From Saccharina japonica (Eukaryota > Sar > Phaeophyceae > Laminariales > Laminariaceae), in the NCBI GenBank assembly GCA_008828725.1, contig MEHQ01001643.1, forward strand, positions 536,610 through 600,609: 64,000 nt of DNA, written 5' to 3'. Shown here piece by piece: positions 1 through 14,300 of this stretch (the stretch's first letter is position 1; each line of letters starts with the position of its first letter). Under the pieces are notes generated by a model, which saw only the letters and a list, made by a program, of their open reading frames with translations, searched no databases and was not told where the DNA came from. The position numbers and the translations under genes are program-made.

Positions 1-2394
1 TTCACGACCAGTCGGCGGCCGGTGGCCTTGAAGGCGAACGGGACTTCAGGGGGTTAGTTAGTGGTGGAGACGACAACTCGCAACCAAGAAGCCCATCACC
101 TAGGCGGGACAAACGAGCATCGTGTACCCCTTTCCAGAAAGCTTTTTTCAGCGCTGTTAGCCTCAAGGTGCAGGAAATTTCAGTGACGAGCGGAGAAAAG
201 CCGGCGACGGTTCAAAACACGATCAGAACGTCCCCGCCGACACCATCGGAAGGTCGTGTACTGCTCGAGGCCCTGCATGATCTGCGCTCCGACCAAGCGG
301 GTTTGGTCGTGCCTCATTTTCCCCTCGGTACACGGCACACCCTTTCTCTGTGGGTATTGATCCCTACACCGAAGGAAGTAGGACGCAATCGAGACCTTGG
401 TGACTGCCAAGTTCCGTCGATTCCGGCCGACCGACCGCAAGAAACGCTTACATCGTACGTTGTCGTTGAACAGGCGAGCTGCGTCGTGCGTCGGACTCCC
501 AGTCTCAGCTCGGAGAGAATCGGTGTTCTTAATGCCGGAGAAGTGATCGAGGTATTATCGCCGGAGCCGCAGTGGGAAAGGCATCCCCTGGTGTTGGAAG
601 GACGTCGGGTTCGCCTGACCTGGCCGATGACGGGCTACGCTAGCCTCCACACCGCAGAAGGGTCTGTAATACTTGAACCAGTTTCCATTCCGTGGAGGCG
701 AAGAGCAAGCGACAGCGATCTCGGTGGGAATGCAGAGGGGGTCGGCCCGCCGTGCCCGGTCGGGGGCACATCGCGCCGGGCTAGGGAGCAAGAGGGACGA
801 TTGCTGCGGACGCGTGAGTTTACCCCGGCTTTCGGCGGGGCAGTTTCGGGTACGCCGCCGCAGGAGGAGCAGGAAACTCGGGCGAGGAGTGCGGAGCCAC
901 CGCCGCGGCGGTCTACGGGGTTGATGGAACGGGGAGGAAGCGTCGATGTCACACGGTCGGAGGCCGACGCGCCTTCTCCAAAGTGCTCGCCTTTTGCCGG
1001 TGGAATCCTTCTCTTCAAAGGGAATGAGGCGTTGCTCGGAGATGACGAGACGGAGTGCTGCTGGAACCGACTGGGCATCGAGGTGACCCCAGCGGGAGCG
1101 CTACGATTCTTTGTTGGAGAAGGTGGCCCGTCTGAGGCCGCCGTCACCAGCCACGATCGCGTGCTCTTTGATGCAAAAGGCGACACCGAGGGCGGGGATG
1201 GGAACAGCAACACCATTCGCGGCAATGGATTGACAGCGCCCGGATGGTACCACGTCGCAGTTGTGCAGGACCACTTGGATGTGGCGCTGTTTGTGAATGG
1301 CCGGCGATGTGGCGCCGGGTCCCTACCGCAACACCTTTGGAGACCTTCGTGGCTTCAGGATAAGAAGAGCGCTGGGGGTGTGGAGGACACGCGTTCGAAC
1401 CCTAGCGTGCGCAAAACGCCAAGCACGACGATCCAGTTTGACTCCGGGAGCAGGGCGCAAAACAGGGATGATGCTGTTCGTTTTCCGGCGGACCTCACGA
1501 GCACTCAGGTTAGTTTAATTTCATCTCAGGTTTTTCCTTGTGTCCGGCGACGTGTACCTGGTCTTCTCATCGTTATTTGTCAAAAAGTTAGCCGTACCTT
1601 CCTTGCAGTATTTTTTTTTTTTGCTCAGACTTGCGGGGGGTGTTCGCCACGCTCTCGATTCTGGCTTCGCCTTGTGCCCGGAGCGGCAAAGTTGTCCTGT
1701 GGGTGCGTCTTTTTGTATCTTTCTAACGAACCGCATCAGATTTCGGTAATGCCCCCATTCATTTTTCCCGCCCGTTGAAACCGCCTCTCTCCGCTCCATC
1801 CCAATGTTAGACCTCGGAAAAGAAACAGCTACCCCTACCTTCCCGAACCGATACGCAGGAACCGAGCATCGACAGCCACGGTCGGGAGCTGCACGTCTGT
1901 AACGACGTCAGCCCTTGGCCGATATACCTCGGACAACCTCCCCCTCACGCATCGCGGCGACGGACGATTCACGGCGGGTCGCTTGCTCGCGTCCGAGCTT
2001 GGGATCGGCCACTACGAGCGGAGGAAATACAAGATGCTGCCATGGACCCGCCGCCTCAAGCCCTCCGCGCAGCCTCAGTCGAGGCTACTGCTGGACTCGA
2101 GGGTGGGTCGGGTTTCGGCAGGGAGCTCGATGCAAACGGAAAGGGCAACGCCGAGTACGCGGGAGGGGCGAGGAAGACAGCAACGGAGAACGTAGCAGCG
2201 GCTCAAATACTTGCGCTTGCTCATGGGTGTTGCCAAGTGGAGTTCGGGCGGAAGGGGTTTTCGACGGTGGCTACCGTACGCGCGTTGCTCAGTATGGTTC
2301 TTGTCGGGGAACCGGAAATACGGGGATGGGCGTTGCGGGTTTGTCGAGAAACTCTCCCCTGGCAAGAACCGAGTGTGGTCGATGACCAGTTCAG
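1..2394 (+). other. Exons 1-2: first LamG-like domain with an SH3-like insert
   Basis: Exon 1 has a LamG-type opening strand (HTLSLWV, near 335-355). An SH3-like stretch follows (YVVVEQASCVVRRTP to about 670), then the LamG core (GGILLFKGN near 1000; WYHVAVVQD near 1247; LFVNGRR near 1290). Exon 2 completes it with a typical closing strand: IYLGQ near 1924, then RAWDRPLRAEEI near 1994-2030. Exon 1 ends at 1508 in phase 0 and exon 2 begins at 1859 in phase 0. LamG and concanavalin-like folds bind glycans or proteins; here the location is presumably intracellular because the chain ends in a HECT domain. No signal peptide can be assessed because the N-terminus is missing. Confidence 0.75.
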
Positions 2395-5300
2395 GTACGG
2401 CTGTGCCCTTTTCACGAATGTTGGTGAGATGCTTGGTTGAGACGAGCAGATGCCGCGAGTGTGGTCGCGCCTTTCCCTGATTACACGACAAATGAGATAA
2501 TTTATATTGCTCGTCGTTTACGTTTTTTCGGATGTCGTTTTGATTTGTCGGCCCAGAGTGTTTCTGGTCTCACCAGCCCCCTATTTCTGTGGCGCGAAGT
2601 GGTCAGCTTTATGCATGGCGGGCTCTGGTCATGCCGGTTTCCTCGACATACGATGTATCTGTTCCGCAACCTGCTGTCCGGTGTCCTAACTTGTGTGGTG
2701 GCAAGCGCTGGCTGATTCCAACGCTTCCCCAGTGAGCGGTTTACATTTGTCAGCCTGTCACGCTCGCTGTGTCTACCCTGCGTATCACCTCCCCAAACAT
2801 CGTTAACCTTTTCGCCCGAAATATTCCAGTCGCCCCTCCCCGTTCCCGTCTCACCCTCCCCAAACCTGGCTTATGTTTCTGCCCAAGGACTTCCAGCTAC
2901 CGTAGGGGACGCTACCTACTCAACTGCTATTTGATTATTTCGCCTTTAACATCGATCCATTCCAATAGGTCCATCGTCCAAGAGCGCAGCCCTTCCTTCC
3001 AGGGGTCGTTCGTAAAGACTTGCCTGCTCCTCATCGGCAAGATTTCCGGAGTGTGGGGAAGCCTGGCCAGCATATCTTCGGACCACGCCCACTCGCCTGC
3101 TGAAGGCTCTGCTGGGGCGAGCGATCGACCGCCGTCGGGAGCTAACTCGATGCTTGACATGCTCATGGCTCCCTCTGGACGGCGTGCGACATGCGCGCGA
3201 GTGTCTGCCCGGGAGGCTTTCAGGTTTGTTGGGAAAATCTTTGGTACTTTTCAAGGGTGTGATTCAATAGGATACTAGTTTCATCTCGTCGATATTTCGG
3301 TTTGGGTTTGTGGGCTGCCAGTTTTCGCAGGGCATCTTGAATTGTCGAATTCTCGCGTGTCTAGGAAAAGAGGTAGTACCTACCCGCAGTTTTCCTATAG
3401 TCAGGACCTAACAGGCTTTTTTGTTGTGGTTTTCGAGTCAGAGAACGATCTTCAAAACTTCGCGCGGTCCTTAGGCGTCGTCAGTGATTTTACATTAGTT
3501 TCGTTTATGTATCACGTGCACGAATTCCGTTTTACTAAATAGGCTCCATTTGTACATCTGCCGACGGTTAGACATACGTAGCTTAAGTTGTCGAAGCTCG
3601 GGGGGGCAGCATTGCGCTCAGAGAACTCGTTATTTTGGGTATCGCCGAACTGCGCAAGCGAGATGGAAGCACACACAAACCCACACCAATTATTTGTCGC
3701 CCCTGTCGCACTCAAACCCTTGGCATGTCCAGCCTCTCCTCCGAGCTGGCATCACTTCTGCACGCCCTCGTAGAAGGAACAAGCACCGGAGTTACGAAAG
3801 CTGGCACAAGCGAAGATGCCCCGTCGATTCGGTTGCCCGCATGGGAGGAGGAAATTGCCAGGGTTATCCGCGAATGGCTTTGCCGCGGAGGTCCTCTCGT
3901 CGAATCCCTGCAGCGGCAAATGGTGCCGAGGGAGGAGCAGCTCTGCCAAGAATCGGAAAAGGCTTGCAAGCATAGTTTGGTCGGTCAAGATTGCGGCGTA
4001 GCTGGTGCAACCGAGGAGAAGGAGCAAGCCCGTTCAGAGTTTGTAGGCGAGAGCAAGGCGCCAGAGGACGACGACGACGAGGAAGGCTGGAGCCGTAGCT
4101 GCAATGGCATTGAGAGAAACGCCTGCAAATCTTCGGCAACTCCCCCCGGAGATGGAGCGCTTGGAACGGTGTCGATGGACGATCTAGACGGCTTGGTGGC
4201 GGTACTTTGCGTTCTCGGTGGCCAGTTCGGAGGCGTGCACCGCGGCGCAAAAGTCCTGTGCCGCATACCTTCTAGAAAGAACGCCTCCGATGCCGACAGT
4301 AGGCGGGGAAGCCATGCTTTCGGCTCCCAGGGGAGAGGGGATGCCCCGGGAAACGCTGTGGTAGAGGAAGCGACAGTGCTGCGGCTGCGTCTCTCTTGCA
4401 CGCAACCGCAAGTTGCCGACGTTTCCGACATAGACAACGAGAACGGTGTCGTAGGGGCTACGGAAGTACCTATGCGGCAGGGCGGAGTCGACGGCGCAGT
4501 GCGGCGATCGGTACAAGAGCCGCGACCGGTGTTTTCGTCGCGTCTGGTAGCGCTCCCTTCACCGGGGGGCGTTAGACCCCTGGACGTATACGACGGACTT
4601 GCGGAAGAAGCTCACTCTGGCGTTGTGCCGCCTGCTACTGTCGCGAGAGAGCCCGTTGGCGACAACCAGGCTCGCCTCCTCGAGCAGCAGTGGTGGCGGC
4701 AGCAGCAGCGGCGGCAAAATCAGCAGCAACAAGACACGCCTGTGCGTGTCCCAACCGCTGGACCGGGGAGCGCTTTCCGTGGACAGGGTCGCGAGTGGGC
4801 GGGCATGAGGAGGAGATCCTCGTCGCCCGATATAGGCGAAGCGGTGGGCGTGCCCTCGATGGCTTGTGCCCACGTTCGCCCTCCCGCGTCAGCTGCGGCG
4901 AGTCAGCAGACGTCTACGGAGTGTGGCGAGTGGGTTACCGTCGGTATTGCGGGGGAGGGCAGTCGAAGCGCCCCGCACGTGGCGACTGTGCCCATCGAGA
5001 GCGTGACCCCGGTGCGCACGGGGACACCTCCCGCGCTCACGAAGGCTTTGATGCCTCACGTTGAGAAATTCCTGCCTGGGCTTCGGGCATTGTTGGAAGG
5101 TGACACTGAATTTGGTGTGCTGATCTTGACTGATGAGCGACATTAGGGAATACTTGGGAAGTAGACACGGGGCTACATGGAGGCATTTTTGGGGGAGGGA
5201 AATATTTTCGTATTTTCGGTGGGAATGGAGCGAGGTCGTGAGGATTTCTTCTCACAGTAGATGTTTCTGCAGAATCATGTACTGGTAAGGTTTCCTGTTT

Positions 5301-8300
5301 GGGTAGTCGAATGTGTCCGGTGTTCCGTATACCCCTTCCCTTGCGGTACTGCTGTAGATATCGGCCGTTTCTTGTATCGGACCAATAGTCAACAGCCTTG
5401 CCCACCCTTCTCCCCCTATATGGCAGCAGGCCCTACACATGCGCGTGGGCAGAAGGAAGACCAGAGCTGCGTCGTCGAGTCGGCGCATCCTTACGAACCG
5501 GGCGAGAGCCGCGTGTGGTCTGTCGTCATGGAGGGCGCAAAAACCATAGAGGTGGGTTCAATATGCCGTACAGCAGTGAGGGTGACTAGCGCGCAGCATG
5601 ACATAGCGTTACTTCGTCGCGCGTCCCGCCAAAACAAAAGACCGAAACTCCTTTCGTTGGGGTGCCAGTTCTTGAGACGGATCACCGCCCACGGTTGTTT
5701 TCGCCGAAGGTCCGTATGTGCTGAATGACGTTAGTTTATTCCGGACTTGCCATCCCTTGCCCGACGTCGTGCACTCCCGCCCAGGTTTCCTTTGACCCAA
5801 ACTCGCGCGTCGCCCAACCGGGGGACCGAATCATGCTATGCTGGCGGACGCTGTCGGGAAGCGGGGGGCACCGTCTCCTGTGCCCGTGCGTTCACTCAGG
5901 AGTTGGCAAGAGCGGCTGTAGCGCAGATGGCGACGATGGGAGCCAAACTTGGCCGGGTGTCGGAGAGGAGCCCCCCCTTGTTGTGGTGGCGGAAGCACTG
6001 GACGTTCGGTTTGTATCTGCGTCTGCTACCCCTGGGGTTGAGGAGGAGAAGTCGGGGGCTCGGGTGAACGCGCCACGGGCGTGGGGTTTCCGTTTTACTG
6101 CGAAGGGACGGAAGGTGAGAGATCGAGCTCGAACCACTGTCGCGTGTTTTTTCTTTGTGTGTGTCGTCGTCAGTGTTTCTCCCGGGTAGGTTGAAGGGAC
6201 TTCCTTGGTATGTTTTTGATCTGGCGGTAGAGTCGGCGCGCTGGGTACGGGGGCCGCTGGCTTGCCGTAGCACCGTTCTGACGTGTTGGGCCATTTCACG
6301 TTTTGAGCAGACACCCACAGTGGTCTTGGTAGATGCTTCCATACACACCGCCTCTTGTTGTACACCTCTTCACTCTTTACTGGAGGCAAGGTTGTTACGC
6401 CTTCTATATACCATAATGTTTTTTGGAAATGACCAGACTTAATCGTAACGCGCGCCGTCAATACACTGTAAGCATAACGGGTATCTCAGGCTGCGTGGGT
6501 ATCATTGCTGTAACTTCTCGGTTTTCGATAAAGTTCCTCTTGCCATACTCGGCCACGTCTTTTCCCCTACAAAGCTGAAGTGCATTCGCTGACTCGCAGG
6601 GTGCAAACGTAACGCTCTGGCTTGCAGGTACAACGGAAGCCGCCACCTTCTCAAAGTGCGTCCTTGGCTCGGGCTATCCTGTGCGATCTCCGAGTACGCA
6701 CAGTGAAGTCCTTGGCAGTGCTTCTGGAGCACAGCGAGGCCTCCACCTTGCTCAGCCCGCTAGTGCCAGTCTTGGCGAAGGTTGTGCTTGGAGCTGCCTC
6801 TCAGGTGGGCAAAGTTTGGCGAGATGTTATTCTCGATGTGCAGATGTTGCAAGTGTTAAGGGAGGGGGCTTATCGCTAGTTGGGGCTTGGTTTACTGCAT
6901 CATAGTCTCCGTTTGGTCGGGAGACTACGTAGTGTGTGTTTAACGTCTGCACTGTGTTAATATTTTAAAGAGACAGAGGCTTGAAGAAAAGGCGCACGAA
7001 TACCTTCCTCCTGACCCCGTGCTCCCCACGCTTGTTGCGTTCGCCATCGTGACACGTCTTGCGGTCGCCTGTCGATGGTTGCCGATTGTATGGCGAACTT
7101 CCCGGCTGTGATTATGGGGTGAAAGGTGTCGCTGGTTACGGGCCACGCTGGTGTTTCGAGTGTGGTCTCCCCGCCAACAAAGCTCGAGCAACGGCTCGCC
7201 CGAGCGTACGCACTGCTTCACGAGCAAGTAAGTGACGGAAAAAATAGCCAAGAGCCAGTTTACACGCGTACAGTTCAGCAGGTATTTACTCTCCTAGCTC
7301 TATGACGCCACCGGACGTAGACAACTACTATTTCACCGAACCTGCAACACATTGGGTTGGAACTTCGGTTTTGCCTAACTTGACCCATTTCAGCCTAAGT
7401 CCGAAAGGGCATCGGTCACGTGTACACATCTCGAGAGGCTGACGTCGCCGCGGTATCGAGAGAAGATAAGACGCAAGAACGTGACGCTTTGAAGGTTCTC
7501 ACGAGCGTCACGCTCGCATCATCGCGGTCTAACGCATCGCCGGCGGCTAAGTAGATACTGGTAAAGATGTTGCGATTTTTTCTGCAACCTGCACCCCTTC
7601 TGCATATGCTGTGCCGTTACCCTTCCTTTTCAGCCAAGGCCCCCGTCTAGGCTCCCAGAGGAAGACGTGGTCGTGTTTTCAGAAAGCGGTGGTCAGACCA
7701 TTGGCTCGCCAACCGATGACGTCGGTGATTTCCGTGCCAGTACAGTTGGAGACGGTCACGGCTTGGCATCGACGCTCAGGCCATCGCCGTTACGCGACAC
7801 TTCAATCTCGGGAAGCACCGCCAGGCAAAGGCGTGTTCAGGAGAGAGAGGGAGCGCCGCCGCTCAAGGGGGGTACTCAACATGCTAGATCGCCGACGGAG
7901 GGGGCGTGGCCAAGGTGGGAAATTAACACGTACTTCGTTACGAGATTCCGCTTTGTTCTTCTGAAATGATTAGAGTTAGGTATGGGCTGTGTCTCACGTA
8001 AAGGGTAAGAACGCGGCCTGTTTCCGAGTCTAAGGAAGAGCGTGAGACGTACTTTATTTTGTCGTCGATTAGGTTGTTCGGCGACGACGGGGTCCCGACA
8101 CGTGACCGGTTTTGCTCTTCGTCGCCGCTGACAACGTACCTCGCGCATCGAGCTTGAGGTGATATTTCCACACAGCTGTCGTCGCTGGAAGCTGTTCCGG
8201 TGATCTAGTCCTCTCCTTCCGGTTATGTTGTCCCTCCGTCTCATTTCATCACGATTTTCTCAAAGAAAAATACGCGAGCACGACAACTTACCCGTGTATC

Positions 8301-11300
8301 TGTGAACGGAAATGCCAACCGAGCTCTCTGAACGGTGTATCGCGCGGTCGTTTGCGCGCCTTTTTCTACCCGTATCTCCAGCACTGGTTCTGACATATCG
8401 TAGGCGTGCTTGAGCCCCAGTGCGCCTTCATTGCTGACCCCCTGCTACGTGCCTGCGTTGCTGGTGTCAGGCGCTACGTTGTTTGCGTTGGCGGAGTAGG
8501 GGTTTTCGATTCACCCGCTAGAGACGAGCGATTAGCGTCGCGCGCAGCTCGACTGAGGCATGGAGCGAAAGTACTGGTGGTGGCGCAGGAACGTGACTGG
8601 CTCAAGGTGCGCTAAGCGATGGGTAAACGAGGAGTAACTTTTGCTGGCGGGGTATATATATACTGCTGTGGCGTCTGGAGGCATCCTGGCATATTCACGG
8701 GTTTACTACTGATGTGTAGGCATGCAAGTTCTTTCTCGAACCGTAACAAGTAACCGACATAGATGTTTGGAATCGTTGTCGCCGCGAAGGCATCAAAATA
8801 CTCAATCAGATGTCTCTTGCTCTCCGGGTATGGGGCACTGGTATGGTCTCCCCACCGTCGGTGAAAACCCGACATTGCCACGAGTCAAACTTAGCGCCCG
8901 CCGACGTATTCGACTGTTTGCGCAGGCATGCTACGAACTTCCCCAGCCCGTTTTGCGCAATCAGGTTGTAAAGGCATACAGCACCGACTTATGAACGAAT
9001 AAAAAACTGGGATAATGGCCCAGGCTGGATTTCTTATTTCAGAAAGGATGCGTACCACATCTAACTCAGTAAAGCCGCTCCCGAATTCCTTATTCCCCCG
9101 AACATCTACGGCTGAACTTCTTGCGGGCCTTTTTTCTTATGGCATGCCTTGTCATGACAGGCCCGGTTAGGGTACCAGGTACCAGGTATTTTATTGAGCA
9201 CATGTGAGGGCGCATCAGCCCGAGCGAAGCATGATTCCCCTGTCTTCCCCATGCCCTGTTTGACTTGGACGTCTATACGTTTATCGACATCGCGCAGCTG
9301 ATCTATGACCCCCTAGCGATCTTCCAGCCAGCTTCCGCCACCGCCGCCGCCGCCGCCACGCGGTCAAGAACAGGGGGGACGGATGACCCTCGTCCCTGTT
9401 CAGCATCGCCTGCGCATGTTTGGGCCCGCCAACGTGAGGACGATACGATTTTCCTCGCGCCGGAGGCAGTGGTAGATTCAGAGCACGTGGTGGAGGAAGC
9501 CTCCAATGCGGTTGGCGTGACAGAAGGCGCACTGGTGACGATGGCATCAGGGGAATCGGACGAAGAGTACCGAGATACCTGGGGTTCAGATGACCCGATG
9601 CCGAGGAGGCGTCACGACGGTGGAGGGTGGGAGAGCTCGCGTCATGAAGAGGTAAAACGTTTTCACGATTACCGTGTAAATGTGTCTCTTTTTCTGCTCC
9701 GAGGTCGGTTTTGTTGGGCTCTCTCTGTGCCTTACATCATTGTCGGATAATCGTGTGCCGCGTCTGCGTGTACAAATACGATGGTTCTAAGGCGATGTGC
9801 TGGAGTTGAGCGAAGCGTTCCCGACCTCTTTTATATGGTGTCTGCGGTATATCATGCGTGCTGACATTCTGCGAGGCAAACTATGCGTCCAGGCGATTGC
9901 ACGGACGAGCAATAAGGGCACGGTCAAAGTACGAAGAATGCTGACCGCAGGAAACCAGTCTCGCATCTATACTCAAGCACTCCACCCACCAGATATACCT
10001 TCCGGTGGTTTTAGGGTTTCTCGTTGAAATCTGCACGGCGTATTGGCATGCTCTGGCTCTAATGCAACGGCGTTGTCGCTTTCACATTTGAAACGCTCCA
10101 GAAACGAGAGGGGAAAAGTCGTGGCAACGGGCCGAGGGAGCGTCCTTTCGCGAACGGTTCAAGTCACGACCTCCGAGGTCACGCGAGCGATGATCTGTGG
10201 GGCTTCACCATAGACACGTGAGGGTTCGAAAACAATTGTTGAGGGTTCACTCCAAAAGTTATTAATGGATCGCTCCAAAAGCGATGCTACCATGGCGTAA
10301 CGTAAACGTGTCCCGATCCCAGTTGTGTGGGGAGTATGCCTTCGGACCGACGTCTATGAATAGCGCACGCCGAGAAAGTTGCGATATCGTCAACTGTCAC
10401 GCATCACGCCACCCGTGGACGGCACTGCTCCATAAAGTCGAGCCGCATCAACATTGAATAAGCAGCTTGCCCTCGCCACCGCCACGTCTGGCTAACGTGG
10501 TGTCCCTGGCAACCGATGCGTGGGACCTCCTTTGGCAAAGTCTCGTTGGTCTGTCTCTTACACGGGGCCATGGTAATCAGAACCCACGATGAACCCAAAA
10601 CTCCTCTGTTTGCCTACCATTTCGGTTCAGGTGAGTACGTTCCCTCGTAATAGCCGATTTCTGCGCATTTCGATGCCGACCTTACGCGCCGGAACACAAC
10701 GAATTTTCTTGACCATGATGCACGCGTTTTTGTTTTGGCGGCCTTTCGCATTATCGTTGAAATCGAAGCCTCTGCGCGGCGGCCTCGAGGTTTGCGGTTT
10801 CCGCCTTGCTGACAGTTGCGAAACGATGGCGCGGCGGACAAGGACAGCTTTTTTCCGAGCATCTGTTCGGCTCTGTGGAGTGTTTGTGGCAGCTCCTTCG
10901 GCACGCAAACGCCATCGAACAGGTGAGCGCGAAATGCGCACGACAGGCGCTTGGTCGCGTTCGGAGGGGGGAGTACGCCCTTGATCGCGAGTTTTTCATA
11001 AATGTGTGCTGTAGACACGCAGGGACTGAAGAGTGTGGGCGGAGATGTCACCGAATGGGATGTCCGACATTAATTTTTAGGTAAAGTTACCGCAATCTAG
11101 TTGGAGATGGATTGTTCACCTGTCGCAGGTTCCGATGATCAGGGTTGAAACTTCGCCTCTCCGAGACGACGATGGTTGGTGATTGATGATTTTTTTTCTA
11201 CTTCTGCGTAGTTTTTTTGTCAGACTCGTCTCGTCACCTCTGGTATAGTGGCATGCTTTCGGTGTCTACGAGTACCACATTTGTATCTAACTTCATTACT

Positions 11301-14300
11301 GCTGCCACAAGGAGTGAAGGATATGTGGTTATTGCTGCTTTACCAGATAAAACCAACTCTTCCTCAGCTCGAAGTGGTATAACACGAAAACAACGCACAC
11401 ACCCCGTGTGCCCTTTCTTGCACGCTTATCCCATGCGATAGGGCAATCTGAAATCGACGGCGATGTCCGTGCTCAAGCAATGCATTGTTCGGTGTGTCGG
11501 AGGGGAAGGAGGAGCGGCTCTCGGCCGATCTCTCGTCGGTCATGCTCTCGACGCTTTACGGGAATGTGCCACGCACCCCGGACCGAGAGCCGTGGCGTGT
11601 GTCCTCGAAACGACGCACCCTTACCAAAACAAGATGGTGAGTACCCACATCACACGTGGGATGTTCAAACCACATAGACACGCTAGCGATGGGCATTATG
11701 ATTCGATTTTGTTTTTTTTACACCTCGGCTGTGAGATCGAACCAATTGAGCATTGTGATTGGAGCGTTGCGTCTGAAAAACGTTGCATTGTATGATATGG
11801 GTCGAAACAGGATGCTTCGTATAGTGGTTGTAATGTATTATCTCTTTCCGACTGCGAGTCTCGAGTCTGTTGTAATGTTTTTGCTGCGATGCGACACCAG
11901 GGCGTCGATGAGACGATGCAACTACAGTTATTTTTATGTTTTCTCCTTAAACAAACAACCCAACTCCGCCGCCACATATTGTCCTTTCATCCACAACCAG
12001 GATGTGGAGTGGAACGTACACATGTCCGGTGCCTCGCGCATCAAAGTCGTATTTGACCCCCGTTCTCGCACTGCTTTGGACTGCGACTGGTTGAGCATTG
12101 TCCAAGAGCCTGATGGGGTGTCTGCCAGCCAGCACGTAGAGAAGCGAGGCAACACCGATCGCTATCACGGGCGAGGCGGCCGCGAAAATTTCCCGGGCTT
12201 CGGCGGTCGAGCGCCACTGTGGCTGACAGGAGATCGTTTTGTCGCACGCTTCCATAGTGGCCTCAACACCACCGACTGGGGAGTGCGCTTCACAGCCTAC
12301 GGTTTCCTCGACGACAGAAGCGGCGAACGTCGAGACAGCAGCCACGCGCAACGATCAGTACCACGGGCTTCTCCGATTGCTCTGGATGACGGATCGGAGG
12401 GAGAGAAGGCGGGGGGGACGGCTGCGGGAGGTGCAAGGGGTGTTAACCGTGCGCCGAGATCTGGAGATGCCAACACCCGTGCTGCAACAACAAGGCACAC
12501 GCGGGCCCTTGATGTCGAGTTGTGCTGCTGGCTTCTCGAGATCTTGAGCCATGAAGGACGGAAAGTGCCTGAACTGACTGCCTGTCTTTGCGATAAGCAC
12601 GCTTTGGGAGTGTATCAGGAATGCCTTCAGGTGTTCTCTCAGCGACGGCAACTGCGTGTCCTGCGGCTCGTCACATGCGTCATTGCGGAAGCTAGAGTGC
12701 CGTCGACGTATCGTACTCTCCCGCAGCCGTTAGCGACCGCGTTCCCGGCATCGGACAGCCCCCTAGACGGGAATTTGGCGGTGAGGCCGTTTGCTGCAGA
12801 TGCCGACGCGGCTCTCGAGGTTATCCTCGCGCAGATCACCACCCAGCAAACCATCGAGGGTGACCCTTTAACGATGTCGCCGTACCTGCAAGCGCTCGTG
12901 CAGTGCGCTGCGCGCTTGTACGCGTTTCCGGGCTGCGTTGGAGAGTCACCCGACAGGCATTTTGCTGACGATTCCGCCACTAAAGCCTCTCGGCCAGCGA
13001 CCCCGGAGAGGGATACCCAGGTGGTGCGGACAGTTGAGGTTGCACCCGGGGTTGAAACATGCGTGCTGGTTTCACCGGAAAGGTTGAGACGTTCGGCTGG
13101 GAGGCTGTTGCGTACGGGCCCTAGCGTAGACGCCGTCCGGGAAGTCGCAGCGGTCTGGGCGGCCCTGTCCGACTTCTTCCAGGGTACCACCCCCACACGC
13201 ATGCTCCTCAAGGAGTTTTTGCCTGTTTTGACAGAGTCTTTCTCCGTGACAGTGCAGAGCACCCACCCCCTCGACTTACTGGCGCAGCACCGCGTCGTTG
13301 CGGTCCCGGGTGCCACAGGGATGCTTGCGAGGTTCGACCATCGCACAGAAATGCGGGAGGACGACAAGGTGGTCATTCGGGCCCCTCGCCGTCACGCGAC
13401 CCCGGGTTCGCCTGAGACTGCAATGCACAGCCGGCTTGCCGGTCCCCTTGCGTCCCAACCTACTAAAGCGGCGACTGCAGTTGGAAACCTGCTACGCGAT
13501 GGTGACGAACTGAGCTTCTTTGGGTTGATAGGCGGCACGGATGAAGAGGGCCTCCCGCTTGTCTCGGTCGGGGACCTGGTCGCCCGTGGCCCCGACTGGG
13601 ATTTCGGCGATGAGGATGCGGGAGCCGAGGAACAGTTTCCTACCGAAGATGAGTCTTCAGCTCCAGCGAGAGTTGGCGTCGTCATTGCCTTGGAAAAGTG
13701 GGATAAGTGTGACGGTGCCGGCGCGCGAGTGCGCTGGGGAGAAAGGACAATCGCGGGAGCCGCTGGCGTTGTTGGCGAGGACCAGGGACCAGGCAAGGGG
13801 TTTGAGGCCCTCTACTCCGTCCACAGCCCAGCCCATGTGCGGGTCGTCAAGCGCGGTGGTCCGGACCGGGCGCGGAGGCCGGTGATCGCAGCTGGTGATA
13901 CCCTTGAACTGGATATAGTGCCGGCTGGGTCAAACCAGGGCGCCGGCGGGAGCAACGAACCTGGTGAGCACGCTAGCGGTGGGGGTTCCGCTGGCAAGCG
14001 TAGTCATACCCAATGCATCCGCTTCGATGGGGAGTCTACGTATGTCGATCTACCCCGCTACCGAGGCATGCGTCTGGAAGGAGACTTTACGCTCGAAGTA
14101 TGGGCATGGCTAGACCCCGGTGCAGCGTGCGATGGAAAGCCGAAGTGCGTCTTTTCGAGGGCACTCGACCAGTCACTCCATCAAAGCAGACACGCCTCCG
14201 CAGGCGACTCGACGGTTTCAGAAAAAGGTGCCAAGGCAGCGCCGCCTGAGGTTTCCGGTCAAGCAGGCGGTTCGTGTGATCCTCCTGGGGAGAAAGACGA

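Noticed and set aside
168..170. Translation start of the HECT protein at the window edge
   Set aside because: The frame is open upstream to base 3 and the codon there is GTG; the first exon is simply cut by the window.
10404..10598. Alternative frame reading TDAWDLLWQSLVG
   Set aside because: It meets a stop at 10589 and does not join the next exon; the other frame ending in TPLFAYHFGS fits the phase of exon 13.
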